Below are positions 1 to 7,344 of a stretch of 7,491 nucleotides of DNA, piece after piece. The stretch's first letter is position 1, and the number at the start of each line of letters is the position of its first letter. The notes under the pieces were generated by a model. It did no database searches. It was given only the letters and a program-made list of their open reading frames with translations, and had not been told where the DNA came from. This stretch comes from Ignavibacteriales bacterium (lineage in GTDB: Bacteria > Bacteroidota > Ignavibacteria > Ignavibacteriales > Ignavibacteriaceae): assembly GCA_027347125.1 (NCBI GenBank), contig DAIERC010000296.1, positions 1 through 7,491 on the forward strand, given 5' to 3'. The position numbers and the translations under genes were made by a program.

Positions 1-42
1 GATATTTTCAAATATGCCAGGCAGGCCGGAATGATTGCTTAG
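1..42 (+). CDS. C-terminal tail of an unidentified upstream gene (partial)
   Basis: The first frame is open from the window edge and reads DIFKYARQAGMIA before a TAG stop at 40-42. The other two forward frames give less protein-like text, so this frame is the most likely end of a preceding gene on the same strand. Thirteen residues are too few to name a family, and I do not recognise them. Its position 73 bases before cimA would allow membership of the same operon, for instance another amino-acid biosynthesis gene, but nothing visible proves that. It could also be chance open frame. Confidence 0.4.
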   Translation, partial: DIFKYARQAGMIA

Positions 43-45
43 GAA

Positions 46-74
46 TTGATTTCTTCTGTGCGTCTTTTTATTTG
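46..74 (+). promoter_or_regulatory. weak promoter candidate upstream of cimA
   Basis: TTGATT (46-51) is followed after 17 bases by TATTTG (69-74), a loose sigma-70-like pair. The same downstream bases, TTTATTTG (67-74), differ by one informative base from the TAnnTTTG element used by the primary sigma factor of Bacteroidota, with a TTG about 18 bases before it. Both readings are weak and the region is AT-rich, so chance is a serious alternative. If real, transcription would start near position 80 and leave a leader of roughly 35 bases before cimA. Confidence 0.2.
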
Positions 75-115
75 TCCTTAAAAGTGATTTAGCAACAAGA
101 AAAAATGGTAATGAT

Positions 116-1705
116 ATGAAAAATAAAATTGAACTATTTGACACAACCCTGCGTGACGGTACACAGGGTGAAGGTGTAAACCTATCTGTTCAGGATAAAT
201 TATTAATAGCTCAACGACTTGATGAATTCGGCATTGATATTATTGAAGGGGGCTGGCCGGGAAGCAACCCTAGAGACGAAGAATTTTTTCAAAGAGCAAA
301 AGATTTAAAATTGAATCACGCAAAAATTTGCGCCTTTGGATCAACCGCTAGATCGCTGGATAAAATCGAAGAAGATGCGAACCTTCAGGCATTAATAAAG
401 TCGGAAACATCCGTCGTCTCAATTTTCGGTAAAACCTGGAAGCTACATTCCGAAAAAGGCCTGGGGCTTTCCGAAGATGAGAACGCTTCATTAATTTTCG
501 GCTCGGTAGATTTCCTGAGAAAAAACGGAAGGCGGGTAATATACGATGCGGAACATTTCTTCGACGGTTATAAAGAAGACAGCAAGTTTGCAATCAAAAT
601 GCTTCAAGCTGCCGAAAAAGGCGGAGCAGATGTTCTGGTTTTATGCGATACAAACGGCGGCACGATGCCCCACGAAGTTTACGACATTGTTGTAGAATTA
701 CAAAAGCATGTTAAAGCCTCGCTGGGTATTCATTGCCATAACGATTCAGATATGGCGGTGGCAAATTCCATAGCAGCAATACAAGCGGGCGCCGTGCATG
801 TTCAAGGCACTATAAACGGAGTAGGTGAGCGCTGCGGCAACGCAAATTTGTGCAGCATTATGCCTAATATAATTTTAAAATTAGGTCTTGATACCAAACA
901 GGAATTAAACCTGGAACATCTTACTTCTTTATCTTATTTTGTATCGGAGCTGATGAATCTTGTTCCGAATACGAGAGCGGCTTTTGTTGGTAATTCAGCC
1001 TTTGCCCATAAAGGAGGGGTGCACGTAAGCGCGGTGCTTAAAGACAGCAAGATGTATGAGCACATAAGCCCTGAAGTTGTGGGTAATAAACAAAGAGTAT
1101 TGGTTTCGGATCTATCGGGACAAAGTAATATAAAATATAAAGCAAAAGAATTTGGAATTGATTTATCTAATAACAAAGAACTTAGCAAAAAACTGGTTAA
1201 TTATATTAAGTCGCTTGAATTTGACGGCTTCCAGTTTGACGGCGCTGAAGCCTCATTCGAGCTTTTGTTAAGATCGGAACTAAATGGCTTCACTCCTTAT
1301 TTTAATGTGCTTGATTCAAAGGTTACGGTATTTTATGATAACAAGGGCACGAACAATTCGGAAGCAGTTCTTAAAATTGAAGTTGACGGTGAAATAGAAC
1401 ATACCGCATCCGATGGCGACGGTCCGGTTAACGCTTTGGATAATGCTTTAAGGAAAGCATTAATCAGATTTTATCCCGAAGTTGCATTAATAAAATTAGT
1501 GGATTACAAAGTGCGCGTACTGGATGAAAAAGAAGGAACCGGCGCAAAAGTTAGAGTAATGATCCAATCGAGCGACGGTAATGAAACATGGAGCACTGTC
1601 GGTGTTTCGGAAAATATAATACAAGCAAGTTTCCAGGCAATGAGCGATAGTATAAATTACAGGCTATATAAAAATAAAAACGTAAAAGCTAAGTTAACCG
1701 TATAA
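116..1705 (+). CDS. cimA: (R)-citramalate synthase
   Basis: This 529-residue enzyme condenses pyruvate with acetyl-CoA to (R)-citramalate, the first step of the threonine-independent route to 2-oxobutyrate and isoleucine; it is expected to be cytoplasmic. The N-terminal HMGL-like TIM barrel shows DTTLRDG at residues 9-15 (Arg13 and Asp14 are the usual catalytic and metal-binding residues), the GGWPGSNPRDEEF segment near 45-57 characteristic of the long CimA family, HCHND at 206-210 with metal ligands His206 and His208, GVGERCGNAN at 235-244 with ligand Asn242, and FAHKGGVH at 296-303. A linker leads to a C-terminal LeuA-type dimerisation/allosteric domain from about residue 390, with GDGPVNA at 434-440. 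That domain normally carries end-product feedback (isoleucine or leucine), so regulation by isoleucine is inferred. The length matches the family. The ATG at 116 lacks a recognisable Shine-Dalgarno. 2-Isopropylmalate or homocitrate synthase are the alternatives, but the GGWPGSNP region argues against both. Confidence 0.93.
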   Translation: MKNKIELFDTTLRDGTQGEGVNLSVQDKLLIAQRLDEFGIDIIEGGWPGSNPRDEEFFQRAKDLKLNHAKICAFGSTARSLDKIEEDANLQALIKSETSVVSIFGKTWKLHSEKGLGLSEDENASLIFGSVDFLRKNGRRVIYDAEHFFDGYKEDSKFAIKMLQAAEKGGADVLVLCDTNGGTMPHEVYDIVVELQKHVKASLGIHCHNDSDMAVANSIAAIQAGAVHVQGTINGVGERCGNANLCSIMPNIILKLGLDTKQELNLEHLTSLSYFVSELMNLVPNTRAAFVGNSAFAHKGGVHVSAVLKDSKMYEHISPEVVGNKQRVLVSDLSGQSNIKYKAKEFGIDLSNNKELSKKLVNYIKSLEFDGFQFDGAEASFELLLRSELNGFTPYFNVLDSKVTVFYDNKGTNNSEAVLKIEVDGEIEHTASDGDGPVNALDNALRKALIRFYPEVALIKLVDYKVRVLDEKEGTGAKVRVMIQSSDGNETWSTVGVSENIIQASFQAMSDSINYRLYKNKNVKAKLTV

Positions 1706-1708
1706 AAA

Positions 1709-2470
1709 ATGAAGATCGGTTTAATTCAATATAGCCCTGAATGGGAAAATAAAAAAAAGAACCGCGAAAAAATTAACGCTATTCTTGAAAGGGATTTTTC
1801 CGGCCATGGATTGTTAATCCTTCCCGAAATGACGTTAACCGGTTTCACCATGAATACGGTAATGCTTTCGGAGCAGCTTGAAGGAGAGAGTTTTCGGTTT
1901 TATTCCGGCATATCAAAAAAATATAACGCAGATGTACTTGCCGGGTTGATAGAAGAAGATAATGGAAATTTTTATAATACTTTGCTACATATTAATACCG
2001 AAGGAGAATTGAAAGCGAGTTATAGAAAAATTCACCCTTTTTCTTATTCTACCGAAGATAAAAATTATAAGCGGGGAAATAAAACCGTAATTACCAAAGT
2101 AAAAGAATTTAATACAGGTCTTTCTATTTGTTATGATCTAAGATTTCCCGAATTGTTCAGGCAATACGGTAAAGCCGGGGCTGAGCTGATAGTGGTAATT
2201 GCAAACTGGCCGGACACAAGAATTGAACATTGGAGAACTCTTCTTAAAGCCAGAGCAATAGAAAATCAATGCTATGTGGCGGGAGTTAACAGGGTCGGTA
2301 ACGATCCGAAGCTTTCGTATCCTGGTTACACCAGTGTTTTTGATCCGCTGGGTATTGAATCAATATTTGAAGTAAACACCGAAAAAATTGTTGACGCAGA
2401 AATATCAAAAGACCGCGTTGAGGAAGTAAGAGAGAAACTTCCTTTTCTTAATGACATATTTTTAGTCTAA
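1709..2470 (+). CDS. nitrilase-superfamily amidase, omega-amidase (YafV/Nit2-like)
   Basis: This 253-residue protein belongs to the carbon-nitrogen hydrolase family. The catalytic triad is intact: Glu40 in LPEMTLTGF, Lys107 in YRKIHPF, and nucleophile Cys141 in CYDLRFPELFR. The later segment ANWPDTRIEHW, then KARAIENQCYVAGVNRVG, and the closing REKLPFLNDIF closely resemble E. coli YafV as I recall it, and the length is almost identical (256 there). Enzymes of this group hydrolyse the terminal amide of 2-oxoglutaramate and 2-oxosuccinamate, giving 2-oxoglutarate or oxaloacetate plus ammonia, and so clear keto acids left when glutamine or asparagine is used in transamination. No signal peptide or membrane segment is visible, so it is cytoplasmic. 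It starts 3 bases after the cimA stop with no Shine-Dalgarno, which suggests translational coupling to cimA. Family membership is certain; the exact substrate is inferred, and deaminated-glutathione amidase (Nit1-like) is the main alternative. Confidence 0.88.
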   Translation: MKIGLIQYSPEWENKKKNREKINAILERDFSGHGLLILPEMTLTGFTMNTVMLSEQLEGESFRFYSGISKKYNADVLAGLIEEDNGNFYNTLLHINTEGELKASYRKIHPFSYSTEDKNYKRGNKTVITKVKEFNTGLSICYDLRFPELFRQYGKAGAELIVVIANWPDTRIEHWRTLLKARAIENQCYVAGVNRVGNDPKLSYPGYTSVFDPLGIESIFEVNTEKIVDAEISKDRVEEVREKLPFLNDIFLV

Positions 2471-2570
2471 TCGGAATAAAAAGAATCAACCATATTTAGC
2501 TAGAGCTTTGTTGGAATGAGCGGCAAAAAACGCATGAATAAAATTTTTTAGGTATAAATTACTCCATCTA

Positions 2571-2598
2571 TTGAAAATTTCTTAATAAATTCTAAATT
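2571..2598 (+). promoter_or_regulatory. candidate sigma-70-type promoter for gltBD
   Basis: TTGAAA (2571-2576) and TAAATT (2593-2598) are separated by 16 bases. If used, transcription would start near 2605 and give a leader of about 135 bases ahead of gltB. Other A/T-rich combinations exist, such as TATAAT at 2612-2617 without a good -35 box and TAAAAT at 2656-2661 preceded by TTATTT, so the assignment is tentative. Confidence 0.25.
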
Positions 2599-2613
2599 AC
2601 CTAAGTAAATTTA
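2593..2613. repeat. imperfect inverted repeat in the gltB upstream region
   Basis: TAAATTAC (2593-2600) is followed by CTAA and then GTAAATTTA (2605-2613), which is its reverse complement apart from one extra A at 2607. The repeat overlaps the candidate -10 element, so it could be an operator for a dimeric regulator or a small RNA hairpin. In sequence this AT-rich such repeats also arise by chance. Confidence 0.3.
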
Positions 2614-2714
2614 TAATAATTGTATAAAAACCTTATTTATTAAAGATACAAGGCATAAAATATACAAAAGCTTGTAATAATATTCGGAAATCGAAAAAAA
2701 TTGTGAAATAAAAA

Positions 2715-2736
2715 CCTTTCTTGAAAGGAGTCCTTT
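2715..2736 (+). promoter_or_regulatory. gltB ribosome-binding site within two alternative hairpins
   Basis: The Shine-Dalgarno AAAGGAG (2724-2730) lies 9 bases before the gltB ATG, which supports the start at 2740. Its AAAGG (2724-2728) is complementary both to CCTTT upstream (2715-2719, four-base loop CTTG, whose own C-G can also pair) and to CCTTT downstream (2732-2736, three-base loop AGT). Only one stem can form at a time, and each hides the Shine-Dalgarno. The second stem is followed by TTT only, so it is unlikely to act as a terminator. The pairing is seen directly; any regulatory effect is inferred. Confidence 0.45.
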
Positions 2737-2739
2737 TTT

Positions 2740-5700
2740 ATGTCCAGGTTAAAGGAAGAGCATAAGGAAAAAGAAATGAATGAAGAAGAATTAGTTGTGA
2801 AAAAACAGGGCATGTATGATCCTTCATTTGAGCATGATGCGTGCGGGATGGGTTTTGTTGCAGATGTGAAGGGAAGGAAATCCAGAAAAATTATTGAGAT
2901 GGGATTAGACATACTTAAAAACCTGGAACATCGCGGTGCTGTTGGAGCCGACCCGGAAACAGGTGACGGCGCCGGAATATTAATCCAGATGCCTGATGTT
3001 TTTATGAGAAAAGTTGCCGCCGAAAATAAAATAAACTTACCGGTTGAAGGGAGATACGGCGTTGGGGTAATTTTTCTTCCGAAAAACCCGATATTAAGAA
3101 AGGCTGTAGAGAACATAATTGAAAAAATTGTTATTGATGAAAACCAAAAATTTTTAGGATGGAGAAACGTGCCTGTCAATCCCGAAGTTCCCGGGAAAGG
3201 CGCAAGGGCTACACAGCCTTTTATAAGGCAGTGTTTTATAGGAGCTAATAAAAAAATTGAGAACCAGGAAGAGTTTGAGAGAAAACTTTATTTGATAAGA
3301 AGAATAATCGATCACAGAATCCGCGCCGAATTAAAACTGGATAGAAGTAAATATTATGTGCCTTCGTTTTCTAGCAAAGTGCTGATTTATAAAGGAATGC
3401 TTTTAGCTCCTCAGATACTTGCTTTCTATAAAGACCTTAACGATCCTGATATGACATCGGCAATGGCGATGATTCACATGCGGTTTTCTACAAATACTTT
3501 TCCAACATGGGATCTTGCGCATCCTTTTAGAATGATTGCGCATAACGGCGAGATTAATACTTTACGCGGCAATAAAAACTGGATGGCCGCACGGCAAGCG
3601 GTTATGGAATCACCTTATTACGGCAAAGACCTTAAAAGAATGCTTCCGATAATTATGGAAGGGCAGAGCGACTCTGCTACTTTCGATTCGGTGCTTGAGC
3701 TGCTTGTAATGAGCGGCAGAAGCCTTCCGCACGCAATGATGATGATGATACCGGAAGCGTGGTCAAAGAATGATTTAATGGACCCTGACAGAAGAGCTTT
3801 TTACGAATATCACGCTACAATGATGGAACCGTGGGACGGCCCTGCGGCGGTTGTATTTACAGACGGTAACATTATAGGAGCAACGCTCGACAGAAACGGC
3901 TTAAGGCCTTCACGTTATGTTGTAACGAAAGATGACCTTGTTGTGCTTACTTCGGAAGCAGGCACGCACAGCGTTGATGCGGAGAATGTAGCCGTTAAAG
4001 GAAAGCTTCAACCTGGACGTATGTTTATACTCGATTTAAAACAGGGAAGAATAATTGACGACGAGGAGATAAAGAGAGATATTGTTACGCGTAAACCATA
4101 CAGGCAATGGGTTAATGAAAATATGATAAAGATGGGACATCTTCCCACTCCGGATTATATTTATAACGCAAACTTTGATAACCTGCTTATACGTCAAAGA
4201 ATTTTCGGTTATACAAAAGAAGACTTGATGCAGGTGATGTCACCAATGGCAATCAACGGGCAAGAAGCAACCGGCTCAATGGGCACAGACGCGGCGCTTG
4301 CGGTGCTTTCGGATAAGCCGCAGCTTTTGTTTAGATATTTTAAACAATTATTCGCGCAAGTCACAAATCCCCCTGTAGATGCCATTAGGGAAGAACTTGT
4401 TATGGAGCTAACTACTTACGTAGGCCCTGAACAAAATTTACTTGCCGAAACTCCTCTGCACGCACATAGATTGGAACTTGAGCATCCGCTTCTCTCAAAC
4501 TCACAGATTGAGAAGATCAGAAATATTGCTAAGGGTCATTTCAAATCTGTAACCATCCCGCTTGTTTTCAATCCTTATGTAAGACATAACATGCGCGAGA
4601 GGTTAGATCAAATTTGCCAGGAAGCTGTTGAAGCCGTTAAATCCGGCATTTCATTAATTATTTTATCCGACAAAGGTGTTGACAGAAACTGCGCCGCAAT
4701 TCCAAGTTTGCTTGCTACCTCCGGTGTTCATCATTCATTGTTAAGAGCGGGCTTAAGAACCAAAACAGGTTTGATTGTTGAAAGCGGTGAGCCGAGAGAA
4801 GTGCATCATTTTGCCCTGCTGTGCGGCTACGGTGCAAATGCAATTAATCCTTACCTGGCTTATGAAACTCTTGCTTACTTAATTGAAAAAGGCTTGCTGC
4901 CGGAAGTAAGGGATTACAAAACCGCCAAGTATAATTATGTTAAAGCGGTAAGTAAAGGATTATTTAAAATTTTCAGCAAGATGGGAATCAGCACGTTGCA
5001 ATCATACTGCGGTGCGCAGATTTTTGAAGCCGTAGGTTTGGACAGCGAAATTGTTGAGAATTATTTTACCGGCACGCCGACAAAAATTGAAGGTTTAAGC
5101 CTCGAGATGCTTGAAGAAGAAACCATACGAAGGCATACAGTTGCGCTCGATCCGCAAATAGACCAAAGCGCGCTTGATGTTGGAGGATTGTATCATTACA
5201 GAAGAGATGGTGAGCAGCATTTATGGAACCCGTTAACAATATCCAAGCTGCAAATAAGCACGAGAAGAGGCGATTATAAAACATTTAAAGAATATACCGA
5301 GCTTATTAATAATCAGAATAAAAACAGGGTAACGTTAAGAAGTTTATTTGAGTTTGACACAAGCGGTAAGAAGGTTCCGATAGAAGAAGTGGAACCCGCG
5401 GCGGAAATTGTAAAAAGATTTTCAACCGGTGCAATGAGTTTCGGGTCCATTTCCAGGGAAGCGCATACTTCGCTTGCCGTTGCGATGAACCGTATAGGCG
5501 GCAAATCAAATACCGGTGAGGGCGGCGAAGAAGCGGAAAGATTTATTCCTTTGCCTAACGGCGACAGCATGAGATCGGCTATAAAACAGGTTGCTTCTGC
5601 GCGATTCGGAGTAACGGCAAATTATCTTGTAAACGCAGACGAGCTTCAAATTAAAATGGCGCAAGGAGCCAAACCTGGTGAAGGCGGACAGTTGCCGGGA

Positions 5701-7344
5701 TTTAAAGTTGATAAAATTATTGCGAGCGTTAGACACAGTACACCGGGAGTTACGTTAATTAGTCCTCCACCTCATCATGATATTTATTCGATTGAAGATC
5801 TGAAACAATTAATCTTCGATTTAAAAAATATTAATCCGAAAGCAAGAATAAGCGTTAAGCTTGTTTCGGAAGTTGGCGTTGGAACCATTGCTGCGGGCGT
5901 TGCAAAAGCACATGCCGATCATATTTTAATCAGCGGTCATGACGGCGGAACTGGCGCCAGTCCCATTTCATCTATTCAATACGCAGGTTCGCCATGGGAA
6001 CTGGGATTGAGCGAGTCGCACCAAACACTTGTTCTAAACGGCTTGAGAGACCGCGTTTACCTGGCAACCGACGGACAGATGAAAACGGGACGCGATGTGG
6101 TAATAGCCGCATTGCTCGGCGCCGAAGAGTTTGGGTTTTCAACCGCACCGCTTGTTACACAAGGTTGCATTATGATGAGGAAGTGTCATCTAAATACCTG
6201 CCCGGTGGGCGTTGCCACTCAAAACCCTGAATTAAGGAAAAAGTTTAGCGGCAAACCGGAATATGTTATAAACTTTATGTTCTACATTGCCGAAGAAGTA
6301 AGAGAATACATGGCTGCGCTCGGCTTTAGAACGTTTAATGAGATGATTGGTCAGACTGATAAAATTATTCAGGTTAGACTTCATGACCATTGGAAAGCCA
6401 GAGGTATTGATTTAAGCAAACCGCTGGTTAAACCGACTCCTCTTTACGATACAAATCTTTTCAGAACGCGGGAACAAAACCACGGATTGGAAGCACAGAT
6501 AGATCATGAATTTATCGAACAGGCTAAACCCGCTTTCGAAAACGGAACGCCTGTATATATAAAATCAAGAATAAGAAATATTAATCGTTCCGTGGGTACA
6601 ATGCTTTCCAGCGAAGTGGCAAAAAAATACGGCGATGCCGGACTGCCCGACGGAACAATAAATATAGAGCTTAGAGGAACCGCCGGACAAAGTTTCGGAA
6701 CATTCCTTGCCAGAGGAATCGAATTAAATCTTACCGGCGAATCGAACGATTACACCGGCAAAGGATTGTCCGGTGGAAGAGTAATTGTTAAAGTTCCGCC
6801 GGAAGTAACTTTTGACCCTGCAAAAAATATTATAATCGGTAACACATGTTTGTATGGCGCTACCAGTGGCGAAGCCTACATTAACGGCGTGTCCGGAGAA
6901 AGATTCGCAGTGCGTAATTCGGGAGCTTATGCCGTTGTTGAAGGTGTTGGCGACCATGGCTGCGAATATATGACCGGAGGAAGAGTAGTTGTACTGGGTA
7001 AAACAGGCAGAAACTTTGCCGCGGGAATGTCCGGCGGTATAGCGTATATCTGGGATCCGCAGAAAGAAGCAAACAAATACATCAATCATGAACTTGTAGA
7101 TGTTGAGTACCTGATATACGACGAAGACATTGCCGAATTGCACGAACTTGTTTCCAGGCATTATAAATACACAGGTTCCAAAAGAGCGGAATATATTTTA
7201 AATAACTGGGGAACAGAAAAAGATAATTTCTGGAAAGTAATACCGGGCGAGTATAAGAAGGCGCTTGCCAAATTAGCAAAAGAAGAAGCGACAATTAAAT
7301 CAAATGAAAAAGGAAAAGAAATTGAGGAGGTTGTAAATGGGTAA
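2740..7344 (+). CDS. gltB: glutamate synthase (NADPH-type), large (alpha) subunit
   Basis: This 1534-residue subunit transfers the amide nitrogen of glutamine to 2-oxoglutarate, giving two glutamates, with electrons delivered by GltD. A class II glutamine amidotransferase domain covers about residues 35-440. Its nucleophile is Cys35 in HDACGMGF, exposed after loss of a predicted 34-residue propeptide, and it also shows RFSTNTFPTW (248-257) and HNGEINT (268-274). A central domain spans roughly 480-780 and includes LIILSDK (639-645). The FMN-binding barrel spans about 830-1210, with FSTGAMSFGSIS (894-905), TGEGGEE (925-931), KPGEGGQLPG (978-987) and SGHDGGTGASP (1065-1075). The [3Fe-4S] ligands Cys1143, Cys1149 and Cys1154 have the family's C-x5-C-x4-C spacing. 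The GXGXG beta-helix domain occupies about 1290-1480, with GDHGCEYMTGG at 1404-1414, before a charged tail. Length is normal and no frame break is seen. ATG 2740 has a good Shine-Dalgarno, but Met13 (2776) is a second plausible start. The gltD overlap marks it as the two-subunit rather than the ferredoxin-type enzyme. Confidence 0.97.
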   Translation: MSRLKEEHKEKEMNEEELVVKKQGMYDPSFEHDACGMGFVADVKGRKSRKIIEMGLDILKNLEHRGAVGADPETGDGAGILIQMPDVFMRKVAAENKINLPVEGRYGVGVIFLPKNPILRKAVENIIEKIVIDENQKFLGWRNVPVNPEVPGKGARATQPFIRQCFIGANKKIENQEEFERKLYLIRRIIDHRIRAELKLDRSKYYVPSFSSKVLIYKGMLLAPQILAFYKDLNDPDMTSAMAMIHMRFSTNTFPTWDLAHPFRMIAHNGEINTLRGNKNWMAARQAVMESPYYGKDLKRMLPIIMEGQSDSATFDSVLELLVMSGRSLPHAMMMMIPEAWSKNDLMDPDRRAFYEYHATMMEPWDGPAAVVFTDGNIIGATLDRNGLRPSRYVVTKDDLVVLTSEAGTHSVDAENVAVKGKLQPGRMFILDLKQGRIIDDEEIKRDIVTRKPYRQWVNENMIKMGHLPTPDYIYNANFDNLLIRQRIFGYTKEDLMQVMSPMAINGQEATGSMGTDAALAVLSDKPQLLFRYFKQLFAQVTNPPVDAIREELVMELTTYVGPEQNLLAETPLHAHRLELEHPLLSNSQIEKIRNIAKGHFKSVTIPLVFNPYVRHNMRERLDQICQEAVEAVKSGISLIILSDKGVDRNCAAIPSLLATSGVHHSLLRAGLRTKTGLIVESGEPREVHHFALLCGYGANAINPYLAYETLAYLIEKGLLPEVRDYKTAKYNYVKAVSKGLFKIFSKMGISTLQSYCGAQIFEAVGLDSEIVENYFTGTPTKIEGLSLEMLEEETIRRHTVALDPQIDQSALDVGGLYHYRRDGEQHLWNPLTISKLQISTRRGDYKTFKEYTELINNQNKNRVTLRSLFEFDTSGKKVPIEEVEPAAEIVKRFSTGAMSFGSISREAHTSLAVAMNRIGGKSNTGEGGEEAERFIPLPNGDSMRSAIKQVASARFGVTANYLVNADELQIKMAQGAKPGEGGQLPGFKVDKIIASVRHSTPGVTLISPPPHHDIYSIEDLKQLIFDLKNINPKARISVKLVSEVGVGTIAAGVAKAHADHILISGHDGGTGASPISSIQYAGSPWELGLSESHQTLVLNGLRDRVYLATDGQMKTGRDVVIAALLGAEEFGFSTAPLVTQGCIMMRKCHLNTCPVGVATQNPELRKKFSGKPEYVINFMFYIAEEVREYMAALGFRTFNEMIGQTDKIIQVRLHDHWKARGIDLSKPLVKPTPLYDTNLFRTREQNHGLEAQIDHEFIEQAKPAFENGTPVYIKSRIRNINRSVGTMLSSEVAKKYGDAGLPDGTINIELRGTAGQSFGTFLARGIELNLTGESNDYTGKGLSGGRVIVKVPPEVTFDPAKNIIIGNTCLYGATSGEAYINGVSGERFAVRNSGAYAVVEGVGDHGCEYMTGGRVVVLGKTGRNFAAGMSGGIAYIWDPQKEANKYINHELVDVEYLIYDEDIAELHELVSRHYKYTGSKRAEYILNNWGTEKDNFWKVIPGEYKKALAKLAKEEATIKSNEKGKEIEEVVNG
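2764..2778 (+). promoter_or_regulatory. possible second in-frame gltB start with its own Shine-Dalgarno
   Basis: AAGGA (2764-2768) lies 7 bases before an in-frame ATG at 2776-2778 (Met13). Both this start and the one at 2740 lie inside the predicted propeptide, so either would yield the same mature enzyme beginning at Cys35. The upstream start has the longer Shine-Dalgarno and is preferred here. Confidence 0.3.

Larger units (their letters stand above)
2471..2739. other. AT-rich intergenic region before gltB
   Basis: No credible gene is seen in these 269 bases. Most of the stretch is A/T. It contains a sigma-70-like pair (2571-2598), an imperfect inverted repeat (2593-2613), a TTGTAT / ATACAA inverted pair at 2620-2625 and 2646-2651, a second ATACAA at 2662-2667, a 5-bp hairpin TACAA-AAGC-TTGTA at 2663-2676, and the structured Shine-Dalgarno described separately. 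I could find no convincing intrinsic terminator after the amidase gene: the only T-run (2544-2549) is not preceded by a GC-rich stem. The length suggests that gltB has its own promoter and a leader. Confidence 0.6.

Noticed and set aside
348..593. Minus-strand open frame inside cimA
   Set aside because: It is antisense to the conserved catalytic barrel of CimA, is Arg-rich, and resembles no known protein.
2516..2551. Eleven-codon ORF (MSGKKRMNKIF) after the amidase gene, considered as a leader peptide
   Set aside because: No proper Shine-Dalgarno, no run of regulatory codons, and no attenuator-like stem after it; such short frames are expected by chance.
2519..2551. Possible intrinsic terminator ending in TTTTTT after the amidase gene
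   Set aside because: Only a 3-bp GCG/CGC pairing is available and it is separated from the T-run by about 10 bases, so no stable stem precedes the U-tract.
2620..2676. TTGTAT and ATACAA elements and a TACAA-AAGC-TTGTA hairpin, considered as a riboswitch or repeat array
   Set aside because: The elements are short and A/T-rich, the stems are 5-6 bp, and nothing matches a riboswitch core that I know; chance in a low-complexity leader explains them.
2640..3179. Open frame of 179 codons on the minus strand, hydrophobic and Phe/Ser/Ile-rich
   Set aside because: It lies mostly antisense to the conserved GltB amidotransferase domain. Its composition is what results from reading Lys/Glu-rich A-rich coding sequence backwards, and no recognisable domain or ribosome-binding site is seen.
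5994..6230. Forward open frame of 78 codons inside gltB in another frame
   Set aside because: It is Arg-rich out-of-frame reading of the conserved FMN/Fe-S region of GltB, with no independent evidence for translation.
6724..7161. Minus-strand open frame of 145 codons inside gltB
   Set aside because: It is antisense to the conserved GXGXG domain of GltB, has no recognisable motif, and several other shadow frames overlap it.
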